57,486 bases of DNA, from assembly GCA_013152945.1 (NCBI GenBank), contig JAADFL010000085.1:1-57486 (forward strand), read 5' to 3'. The stretch's first letter is position 1; each line of letters opens with the position of its first letter. Both the position numbers and the translations under genes were made by a program. Shown one piece after another: positions 41,749 through 48,853 of this stretch. A model generated the notes under the pieces. That model was not told the DNA's origin, made no database searches, and was given only the letters and a program-made list of their open reading frames with translations. Source of the stretch: Deltaproteobacteria bacterium. GTDB lineage: Bacteria; Myxococcota_A; JAADFL01.

Positions 41749-43407
41749 TCATTGCATTAGCGCCGTTGCCCGTTTCAACACCTTGAACCTGCCGATGACG
41801 GCTATAGTAACGAATTTTTCCTTCATGTAATTAGTCAATCGAGGTGCATAGGAGGACAGGGGGCTTCCATCCATGGGCCTGTTGACATCCAGCTTGACGG
41901 CATATCTGACATGGAACCTCTCCAGGTCGCGTACCACCTCGTCTGTCTCCCTCTTTCCTATCCATCCGAACATCTGGTCCAGGAACCTGGTCGGCGGGGG
42001 CATGTCGAAAAGGAAATAGAAATACGAAAAATCAGGGTACGCAAACACGAGTTCACCTTGTTTTACATTGTGACGCAGGAATTTATTCAGGCTATTCAAC
42101 TCCCGGGCGCTTTTCGGCCTCATCGGGAAACCCTCGAGGCAGGGAATACCCTGGACAAAAGCCCTGTCGAAATCCAACCTGGAAGCGTTTTCCATGGTGC
42201 CGGCGACAAGCATCAGGCCTGTTCCGCACAGCCCTGCCGCAAGTATGGGCCAACGGGCCAATCCCGCCCATCCAGAACTCCGGGCATCATGGGCTCCAAC
42301 AGGGGCTTCGACCGATCCGTGTCGAACCGGCACCTTGAGCAACCGAACCGCCAGGGGAAGCATCAGCCCCATTGCCGGAGCAAGATGATCGAGGTCGGCC
42401 CTGGGATACATCGTGAGCAGGCCTGAAAGGGCCATGAGAGATTCGATTGTAATGGTTTTGCCGCTTTCGTGGTCGCGTGTTCGTCCCTTGTGCATGAAAG
42501 CGTCAAAGAGCAGGAACACCATGTACAAGGCAACCGCAAGTGGAAGCAGGTACAATAACCTTGCTGCGGTTGTGTCACCATAGAAAGCAAACCTGCTTGA
42601 TTTCATAAACGGTACGGGCGGGGGCAGGAACATCTCGTGAAACTGGTGCCACCTTGAAAAAGGACCTGCCACTCCCATGTCCAGAAAATCCCGGAGCGCT
42701 CCTCCTGCAAGGAGCAACAATGCAACAATTGCAGCAGGCACTAATGCCGATCCGAGGAAGGCCCATAGTTGAATGTGGTTTTTCCTGGATCGATTCAAAG
42801 ACAATATTACAACCCCTGAAATAATCGAAAACACTGCCAGGTCGGGAAAGAAACAACCTGCCAGACTGAATGTAAGGCCAGGGCCCATTGTCTTCAAGTA
42901 CCTTCCTGCTGCAGGATTTTTCAGATCGTCCTGCCTCGAATCCAGCATCCAATAGCCGGAGATTACAAGTACGACACCTGTCCAGTCTCCTCCCTCGATA
43001 GGCCATAGTGGTCCTGCACAAATCGAAAATATCGCTGTGCCCAAAAAGGCATGAAAAAGATCCTGCCGTCTCCTGATCCACGAAAACAAGATAACCGCGA
43101 TAAGCCAGATTTGCATTGTCACGAGGAACCTGATTGCAGTGAGGCTCCGACCGGCAAGCATAAGCCAGGCGGCAGTCAGGTACACACCGGGTTTAGGGTA
43201 ATTGAAGTCAATACCGGGCATTCCGCCTTCAAGCACCTGCCGGGCCGAGGCAAGATGTATCCCTTCATCGACGTGAAAGAGATGGTCCGATTCTGCCGCG
43301 TACAGAAACCAGGCAAAGAGAATAATAAAGAAAATCCACGTGGTAATACGAACAAACCATGACCTGCCGTATGAATGATCGAGATTTTGATTTCCCGTGT
43401 TTTTCAT
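41749..43407 (-). CDS. polytopic membrane protein, GT-C glycosyltransferase-like
   Basis: A 552-residue protein with about ten to eleven predicted membrane segments followed by a ~130-residue extracytoplasmic C-terminal domain. The first external loop has an acidic motif HVDEGIHLASARQVLEGG.P, the place of the catalytic Asp/Glu in GT-C (ArnT/PMT-like) glycosyltransferases that use lipid-linked sugars, and YPKPGVYLTAAW follows. The soluble tail has LVFAYPDFSYFYFLFD. The donor and acceptor are unknown. No promoter was clear; its start lies about 80 bp from the left end of the mobile-element-like repeat. Confidence 0.78.
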   Translation of the reverse strand: MKNTGNQNLDHSYGRSWFVRITTWIFFIILFAWFLYAAESDHLFHVDEGIHLASARQVLEGGMPGIDFNYPKPGVYLTAAWLMLAGRSLTAIRFLVTMQIWLIAVILFSWIRRRQDLFHAFLGTAIFSICAGPLWPIEGGDWTGVVLVISGYWMLDSRQDDLKNPAAGRYLKTMGPGLTFSLAGCFFPDLAVFSIISGVVILSLNRSRKNHIQLWAFLGSALVPAAIVALLLLAGGALRDFLDMGVAGPFSRWHQFHEMFLPPPVPFMKSSRFAFYGDTTAARLLYLLPLAVALYMVFLLFDAFMHKGRTRDHESGKTITIESLMALSGLLTMYPRADLDHLAPAMGLMLPLAVRLLKVPVRHGSVEAPVGAHDARSSGWAGLARWPILAAGLCGTGLMLVAGTMENASRLDFDRAFVQGIPCLEGFPMRPKSARELNSLNKFLRHNVKQGELVFAYPDFSYFYFLFDMPPPTRFLDQMFGWIGKRETDEVVRDLERFHVRYAVKLDVNRPMDGSPLSSYAPRLTNYMKEKFVTIAVIGRFKVLKRATALMQ

Positions 43408-43473
43408 ATACCGGATGGTGTCACCTGTGCGAAAAGCATGTCAAGCAAGATAATCAAGCAGGAATCCGAAAGG

Positions 43474-43488
43474 GCCAAAATGTCGGCC
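43474..43488. repeat. left 15-bp direct repeat (target-site-duplication-like)
   Basis: GCCAAAATGTCGGCC, identical to 44047-44061 in the same orientation; the element lies exactly between the two copies. Confidence 0.85.
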
Positions 43489-43577
43489 TGTCGAAGCCGA
43501 GTCAATATGTCAGTAAAGTGCCGAGTGAAAATGTCGTTGGGGTAATGGTTTATGCCACATACCTTTGGGCGGTGTCA

Positions 43578-43617
43578 GGCCCTCCCCACCCGAGTCAGGC
43601 CCTCCCCACCCAGGTTG
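43578..43617. repeat. C-rich 20-mer repeat (two copies)
   Basis: Two units beginning GGCCCTCCCCACCC, the second identical to the 20-mer at 24418-24437. They lie inside the 558-bp element. Confidence 0.8.
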
Positions 43618-43665
43618 ATTTTCAAGGCATGAAAAAAAGCAAAACGATTTGTTTTTTTATATCCT

Positions 43666-43732
43666 GGACCAGGCCGGCTTTCCACCGCCCTCACCCCCTT
43701 TTGTCCCCCTCTCCCGCAGAGCGGGCGAGGGG
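43666..43732. repeat. 67-bp dispersed repeat with REP-like hairpin (copy 2)
   Basis: Identical to 24610-24676 and followed by the same GATCGTTTGGTACCA stretch. The hairpin arms CCCCCTCTCCCGC and GCGGGCGAGGGGG pair with one mismatch. Confidence 0.88.
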
Positions 43733-44046
43733 GATCGTTTGGTACCAATAATTGGGGCGTTGCCCCAGGCTATTTTATTTCGCCCCTTTGGGGCTTTTTG
43801 GGGAATTGGTTTTATTTGATTTAATTGGAAATGATTCAATCGGGGAAAATGTCCCTATGATGCGGGATGTATGGCCGGATGCTTCGAATGTCCGGCACCA
43901 ATTAAGCCCTGAAGGGGCGTAATATGTCAGACAGGGGCAACGCCCCTGGAATTGTTGCGAACAGCCTGAATCCATATGGGACGAATCTTCTTCCTACTGA
44001 CATATTCATTCGGCATTACTACTGACATTTTAATTCGGCTACCACA

Positions 44047-44061
44047 GCCAAAATGTCGGCC
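44047..44061. repeat. right 15-bp direct repeat (target-site-duplication-like)
   Basis: Second copy of GCCAAAATGTCGGCC, directly adjoining the right inverted repeat of the element. Confidence 0.85.
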
Positions 44062-44091
44062 TTGACATGTTTCGGTTCCATTTGCTAGCGT
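44062..44091 (+). promoter_or_regulatory. candidate promoter for the outer-membrane-like protein
   Basis: TTGACA (44062-44067), 18-bp spacer, TAGCGT (44086-44091). The -35 begins right after the direct repeat. The leader contains GGCGCAT/ATGCGCC (44117-44132), an operator- or hairpin-like inverted repeat. Confidence 0.35.
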
Positions 44092-44145
44092 TCTAATAAT
44101 TCGACTTTGAACCAGCGGCGCATGTATGCGCCTCTTGGAGGTCCG

Positions 44146-45213
44146 ATGAGGAGTACTGTGGCGCTTGTCGCAGCGGCTGTTTTTGTGACGTGGGCAGGAT
44201 CTGCGGCGGCCATGTCCCATGACATCGACTTGTCGCACATGGTCCTGGACAAAGACGGCAAACCGTGGGACGGGGTTAACCCGTACGGCACGCTTTTCAA
44301 GGATAGTAACCAGCTTCATCCGATAGCCAACCAGGACTTCTTTAAAAAGCTGTCGAGTGAACTCGGTCTGGCCATAGCGCCCGCTTTCCTGGCCCCGGCA
44401 AAGACACTGGGCCACCTTGGGTTCGATATCGGCGTGGAATTCTCGGTCTCGGACATTCACGAGTCAGAGGACTATTGGAACGGACCATGCGGAGGCACAA
44501 GTGTTTCCACCTGTAAGACGAGCAGCTTTATCGAGGACGACAAGACCCCGCGAACAGTTCTGTCTTCAGGCAGGGTGCACATTCGAAAGGGGCTTCCGTT
44601 CTCTTTCGAGCTTGGGGGAACCGCTACATATCTTTTTTATACTGAAATGGCGGCATTGGGCATGGAACTTAAGTGGGCCGTAAACGAGGGCTTCTACTAT
44701 ATCCCGGATTTTTCGGTCAGGGGTTCGGTCACCAGGCTGTTCGGCAGCAAGGACCTGGACCTGACAATGGGCGGATTCGATATTACCATCAGCAAGACAT
44801 TCGGCGTTGGCGGCACGGTGCAACTGTCGCCGTACGGCGGGTACAATTTCTTGTACATGCGTGCTGCAAGCTATGTGCTGGATGCGACCCCCAAGGTCTC
44901 GGCAGGAACAGTGAAACTGACCAATGATGAGATGCCCCCGGGATATACCGGCTCCCTTACTGATTGGCAGAATGGATTCGACAATTTAACACAGCAGGAA
45001 CGGGACAATTATCAAAAAGATCTGCAGAGCGCGGAACGCAAGATGTATTTTTCATTCAATGCCGAGGGTATGATTACCCATCGTGAATTTGTTGGTTTCA
45101 TGTTCAAGACAAATATCCTGACATTGGCTGCGGAAGCAGTATTTGCCGAGTTGCCGTCGGCAGGCATAGGTTTTATTTGGCAGGTCAACACGAAGATTGG
45201 GCTGGATTTTTAG
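44146..45213 (+). CDS. outer-membrane-barrel-like secreted protein
   Basis: A 355-residue exported protein. ATG 44146 follows GGAGGT, and a signal peptide (STVALVAAAVFVTWAGSAAA) is cleaved near residue 22. The mature part alternates polar and hydrophobic residues in strand-like runs (LGFDIGVEFSVSDI, SFELGGTATYLFY, PDFSVRGSVTRLFG, GTVQLSPYGGYNFLYMRA) and ends with GIGFIWQVNTKIGLDF, a C-terminal Phe as in outer-membrane barrels. A small Cys pair lies in an early loop (GPCGGTSVSTCK). It may be a barrel of ~10-12 strands. No family was recognised. It is monocistronic and converges on the repeat-protein gene. Confidence 0.78.
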   Translation: MRSTVALVAAAVFVTWAGSAAAMSHDIDLSHMVLDKDGKPWDGVNPYGTLFKDSNQLHPIANQDFFKKLSSELGLAIAPAFLAPAKTLGHLGFDIGVEFSVSDIHESEDYWNGPCGGTSVSTCKTSSFIEDDKTPRTVLSSGRVHIRKGLPFSFELGGTATYLFYTEMAALGMELKWAVNEGFYYIPDFSVRGSVTRLFGSKDLDLTMGGFDITISKTFGVGGTVQLSPYGGYNFLYMRAASYVLDATPKVSAGTVKLTNDEMPPGYTGSLTDWQNGFDNLTQQERDNYQKDLQSAERKMYFSFNAEGMITHREFVGFMFKTNILTLAAEAVFAELPSAGIGFIWQVNTKIGLDF

Positions 45214-45240
45214 GATCCCCGTTTGTCGAAAGAAGGCCTT

Positions 45241-46005
45241 TCAATTATCTTCTTGCATTTTGCTCCTACGCCTTTCAACAAGCCTTTTTGCCTCTGTCAC
45301 CACTGATTCGTGCAACGAAGGATCCCCTGCCGTTTCCCTGAGATCCTGTAACATGAGTTGGGGCAGCAAACGCAAAGCAATGTCAGTAGGCGTATAAGGG
45401 TTTCTTACCAGTGCGACTTTGACCCTCCTGCTTGTGAACCACTTCGGGTGCTTGAAAATCACGCGAAGGACATCCGGGTTGGCCGGTCTCTTGGCTGCGA
45501 TGCGTACCACATCCGGTTCTGTTACCCTTGGATTGGCCAGGACCCTTCTTACCACGCCGGGGTCAGGGTCCATGGCAAGCCTGTCCAAAAGGTTTTTGTC
45601 GGGTTTCCTGGCCATCTGTCTTCTCATGCCCAGGCTGATATTTGAGAACATCTTGTTCGGGCGAAGTTCCTTCGGCCCGGGCTCGCGTTTTGCCCTGGCA
45701 GGGGCCAGCAGCGCCTGTACCCAGGAGTGGCCTTTTTCTATTGCAGCCGAGTACACCGCTGCTATCCAATCATAATTCAGATAATCCAATTCAAGTGCAC
45801 GTGTAACCGCCTGCATTGCCCTGTTGGTCCCTTGTTCGCCCTTATGTGCCCGTTCCTCGAGTCCGGACAGGACATCGGTTGCTTGAACAGGCTTCAATGA
45901 TACGAGAAGCTCTCTCAAGAATGCAGCCCTCTGGTCCAGGTCGGCAATAGCAATGCATCGTTTCAAAATGGAATCGACAATGACTCGTGATTCATCAGGC
46001 AACAT
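45241..46005 (-). CDS. LRV/HEAT-like helical repeat protein
   Basis: A 254-residue cytoplasmic protein with no signal. The N-terminal half is helical (LDQRAAFLRELLVSLKPVQATDVLSGLEERA). The C-terminal half repeats a ~23-residue pattern of short helices ending in P: LLDRLAMDPDPGVVRRVLANP, RVTEPDVVRIAAKRP, NPDVLRVIFKHP and RRVKVALVRNPYTPTDIALRLLPQL. This is the look of leucine-rich-repeat-variant (LRV) domains in deltaproteobacteria, which probably act as interaction surfaces. Partner and role are unknown. Its start lies 20 bp after the stop of the zinc-ribbon protein gene on the same strand, so they are probably one operon. Confidence 0.78.
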   Translation of the reverse strand: MLPDESRVIVDSILKRCIAIADLDQRAAFLRELLVSLKPVQATDVLSGLEERAHKGEQGTNRAMQAVTRALELDYLNYDWIAAVYSAAIEKGHSWVQALLAPARAKREPGPKELRPNKMFSNISLGMRRQMARKPDKNLLDRLAMDPDPGVVRRVLANPRVTEPDVVRIAAKRPANPDVLRVIFKHPKWFTSRRVKVALVRNPYTPTDIALRLLPQLMLQDLRETAGDPSLHESVVTEAKRLVERRRSKMQEDN

Positions 46006-46025
46006 GACTTGCCCGGCCGAAGGGT

Positions 46026-47795
46026 CTAGCCCCTTCCCTTGTGGTCTATATAAACGGAATAGCTGTACTTGGACAAGTGCTCTGGACCGTCAAAGAAGAT
46101 TACCACGAAGTTCTTCGAGGAATCCGGGGATAAACCGGCCTGCCCTTGTGAGCAAAAACCATCCAGGTCGGTCTCGCGTCCCAAACGGTACAATTTTTCC
46201 GGAGTCACTTTACAGCCAAGCCTGGCAGGCCTGGTATAAAGGAGCCTGCCCGCCTTGTCGAAAATGGATGCCTTGATGCCGGGTACCTGAATTTCCTTGT
46301 CGCCGGTGTTTACGACATTGCCCTCAACAACCAGGAGATGGCGGCCCGATGCATTGTCATAGGCATAGGCCCTTGTGTCCCGTACATTTATTTGTTGTTT
46401 TCCCGTAAGGGTTTTCTCTCCCATGAGCCACTCGGGAGTCAATGATGAAAAGTCCACCCTATCTCCGGCAAGCACAAGTGTTCCGACAAGTACCACTATG
46501 GCGATGACGCCCACTGTAGCAAGAAGAAATCCATACACATCCCTCTCTTTTTTTTGATTGTCTTCAGAAGCTGTATAAAACATGATGCTCTGTGTACGAT
46601 CAGGTTTGGGTGCAAGGCCGCTGCCGGTTGACTGGCTGAAGGCCGGTTCCACGGGACTGTGTGCAACCTCGCCCAGTTCGAATGCAGTGTCCAAATTCGG
46701 CTGACCGGAGCTGAAGATGTCTTCCGCTTCAGTCGCCCCCGTAGAATCGGCAGGGCTCCCTGTCATCTCTCCAAAATCGATATTGTCAAAATCAAAGGCA
46801 TCAGCCTTTCGATTTTCCGCCGGTTGGATCGAATCCTGGGAAGTTTTCGGGATATTTGACTCTACTTTATCAGGTATCTGTGAAAGATCCGCAAACAAGT
46901 CGCGGGCAAGCTCTGCTGAATCTCCCGGGCCCGGACCTGTATCTGACGTGGGGGGCGCCTGTCCGGCCGGCTTTTCTTCTTGATTTTCAGGAGCTTTTTC
47001 CTCGGATTTGCCTTCAGATTTGCCTTCACCAGAGGCATCGAAGGTTCCTTCACCGGAAACAAGGTTTAGGTCGAGGTCTGCAAAGAAATCATCATCCTTA
47101 ATTGCCGGGCCCTTGGACTCCTCGCTCCCCGTGTCCATGGGCACTTCATCCAGTGTAGGCTCCAGGGCATCAAATATGTCACCTTCAAGAGGCATGCCGG
47201 CGGACTCACCCTTTCCACCTTTTTTTTCCAAAGGCTCGAATGACGGGACATCAGCCTTTGCATCGATTTTATCGAAAGGATCTTCTATCCCAAGGCCGCG
47301 TTTTCCATTGTCCGAAAATTCAGGGGGTTCGATATCCTTTGGCCCCTCTATTTTTCCAGGCTCGCTGATATGGACTTCTTCAGGCCCCATGGACAAGTCG
47401 CCGAAACTGAAAAGGTCGTCCGCATATTCTTCCACAGGCTTTTTGTCTGCCTTTCCCTGTTGCCCGGGCCCGGGCACCTCGCCGTTATCTTCCAATCCTG
47501 CTTTGCCAAGTGCGGCCATGAGTTTTGGATCTGCGATTCTTGTCGCTTCATCGAATAATTCTGAACCGGTGCGCCAACCTGATGCCTCTTTGGGTTCATC
47601 GGGTTTTGGAACCGGTGCTCTTGTGGTTTTCTGCCTATTGACGGGCCCTTGGGTTTTCTTGGGTTTCTTAACCAGAAACATGGTGCCGCACTTGTTGCAC
47701 TTAATCTTGGAGCCTGTCTCACCGATTTTTGCAGGATCTACCTTGTACCTTGCCTTGCACTTTGGGCAACTTACTACCACTTGATCCTCCAACTG
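46026..47795 (-). CDS. MJ0042-type zinc-ribbon protein with acidic linker and membrane anchor
   Basis: A 589-residue protein. ATG 47795 directly precedes the zinc finger VVSCPKCKARYKVDPAKI..TGSKIKCNKCGTMFLV (two CxxC pairs), the MJ0042/zinc-ribbon type common in myxobacterial-type genomes; starts up to 47852 are possible. A ~330-residue acidic, Pro/Gly/Ser-rich linker follows with repeated short motifs around D-F-F/I-D-x-L. One membrane helix (VGVIAIVVLVGTLVLAG, near residue 430) precedes a C-terminal beta-rich domain (NVRDTRAYAYDNASGRHLLVVEGNVVNTGDKEIQVPGIKASIFDKAG), DUF3426-like. The zinc finger is probably cytoplasmic and the end external. Role unknown; possibly signal transduction across the membrane. 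Confidence 0.83.
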   Translation of the reverse strand, partial: QLEDQVVVSCPKCKARYKVDPAKIGETGSKIKCNKCGTMFLVKKPKKTQGPVNRQKTTRAPVPKPDEPKEASGWRTGSELFDEATRIADPKLMAALGKAGLEDNGEVPGPGQQGKADKKPVEEYADDLFSFGDLSMGPEEVHISEPGKIEGPKDIEPPEFSDNGKRGLGIEDPFDKIDAKADVPSFEPLEKKGGKGESAGMPLEGDIFDALEPTLDEVPMDTGSEESKGPAIKDDDFFADLDLNLVSGEGTFDASGEGKSEGKSEEKAPENQEEKPAGQAPPTSDTGPGPGDSAELARDLFADLSQIPDKVESNIPKTSQDSIQPAENRKADAFDFDNIDFGEMTGSPADSTGATEAEDIFSSGQPNLDTAFELGEVAHSPVEPAFSQSTGSGLAPKPDRTQSIMFYTASEDNQKKERDVYGFLLATVGVIAIVVLVGTLVLAGDRVDFSSLTPEWLMGEKTLTGKQQINVRDTRAYAYDNASGRHLLVVEGNVVNTGDKEIQVPGIKASIFDKAGRLLYTRPARLGCKVTPEKLYRLGRETDLDGFCSQGQAGLSPDSSKNFVVIFFDGPEHLSKYSYSVYIDHKGRG

Positions 47796-47897
47796 CATTT
47801 CCAGGCCTTTGATGCCCATGCTCTCAACTATTTTGTAAATTATTGTGGCCAATAGGAAAAAAGATCAAGGAAATAAACATAAGGGGAATAATAAATC

Positions 47898-47926
47898 ATT
47901 ATTTGGAAATTTATTCCTGTTGACAA
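47898..47926 (-). promoter_or_regulatory. candidate promoter for the zinc-ribbon/LRV operon
   Basis: Minus strand: TTGTCA (47921-47926), 17-bp spacer, AATAAT (47898-47903). The same -35 lies in a palindrome (TGTTGACAACA) readable in both directions. Confidence 0.5.
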
Positions 47927-48100
47927 CAGAATAGCGCTTTGGTACCCATGGCGGCTGAAAAATAACAGTATTGTAGAAGGTTAGTGGTATTATGAATTAT
48001 TTTTCAGGAATAATTCCAATCGCGCGTGCGTTTTGGGGTGCAAGAGCCTGTATTGTAGGTTGAAGTTGAATACTTCAAAAGCCTGTGAAAGAGGTGGATA

Positions 48101-48853
48101 ATGATTGAGGTAAAAGACCTAGTCAAGACATTCGGCGATGTTCGGGCTGTGGACAATATTTCCTTTTCCATCGAACCGGGTGAAATAGTTGCATTTCTCG
48201 GCCCAAACGGAGCAGGAAAGACCACTACCATGAGGATGATGACCGGCTTTTTACCGCCGTCTTCGGGTTACGTTCGGGTGGACGGACACGATGTTATGAA
48301 AGACCCGATAGCAGCAAGGAAGAAGGTCGGGTACCTGCCGGAAATACCGCCCTTGTACGACAACATGAAGGTGAAAGAGTATCTCGTTTACGTGGCCAGG
48401 CTCCACGGAGTCAAACGTTTAGATATCAAAAAAGTAGTGGAAAGGGAATTGGATCGTTGCGGACTTGGGAAACAGGCGGACAGGATAATCGGCAACTTGT
48501 CCAAGGGGCAGAGACAGAGGGTGGGACTGGCGCAAGCCCTGGTCCACGACCCGGAAATCCTGATACTGGACGAGCCCACAATCGGCCTGGATCCTTTGCA
48601 AATTCGTGAGATCAGGGAACTCGTTAAAAACCTCGGTAAAAACCGGACCGTGATTCTCTCTACCCACATCCTGCCCGAGGCACAGCAAGTGTGTGGCAGG
48701 GTATTGATAATCAGCCAGGGAAGGTTGGTTTTGGACTCCAAGATAGGAACCTTGCTAGAGGAAGAAGGCAAGACTCTCGAGGATGTGTACTCACAGATAA
48801 TGCTGTCCGATACCGGTGCTGTCGCAGCAGACCTGGAGGTGGAGCATGCGTAA
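48101..48853 (+). CDS. ABC transporter ATP-binding protein (GldA-like)
   Basis: A 250-residue ATPase. The Walker A is GPNGAGKTT, the Q-loop region follows at YLPEIPPLYDNM, the signature is LSKGQRQRVGLAQALVHDP, and the Walker B is ILILDEPTIGLDP. A switch His is in ILSTHILPEAQQVC. The N-terminal IEVKDLVKTFGDVRAVDNI is typical of the CcmA/GldA group. Together with the next two genes it forms the export-type cluster known from gliding and lipoprotein-export loci (gldA-gldFG-DUF4340). Its Shine-Dalgarno is AGAGGTGG. The cargo is unknown. Confidence 0.92.
   Translation: MIEVKDLVKTFGDVRAVDNISFSIEPGEIVAFLGPNGAGKTTTMRMMTGFLPPSSGYVRVDGHDVMKDPIAARKKVGYLPEIPPLYDNMKVKEYLVYVARLHGVKRLDIKKVVERELDRCGLGKQADRIIGNLSKGQRQRVGLAQALVHDPEILILDEPTIGLDPLQIREIRELVKNLGKNRTVILSTHILPEAQQVCGRVLIISQGRLVLDSKIGTLLEEEGKTLEDVYSQIMLSDTGAVAADLEVEHA

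Larger units (their letters stand above)
43489..44046. mobile_element. 558-bp non-autonomous element with repeat-containing terminal inverted repeats
   Basis: The element begins TGTCGAAGCCGA and ends, read inward from the other side, TGTGGTAGCCGA. The ends form imperfect inverted repeats of ~55 bp, each made of two subrepeats of the form RNGCCGARTNAAWATGTC. It carries no transposase. TGT...ACA ends with subrepeats recall IS481- or IS21-type ends, but the family is not certain. The interior holds C-rich units (43578-43617), the 67-bp block (43666-43732) and hairpins. Confidence 0.7.
43408..44145. other. 738-bp gene-free region occupied by a mobile-element-like repeat
   Basis: It contains the 558-bp element and its flanking direct repeats, C-rich and REP-like repeat blocks, and several GC-rich hairpins. 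An open frame at 43359-43751 covers repeat sequence only. Confidence 0.8.

Noticed and set aside
43359-43751. 130-codon gene in the region of the repeat element
   Set aside because: It starts inside the opposite-strand membrane protein gene and runs through the element's end and repeat blocks.
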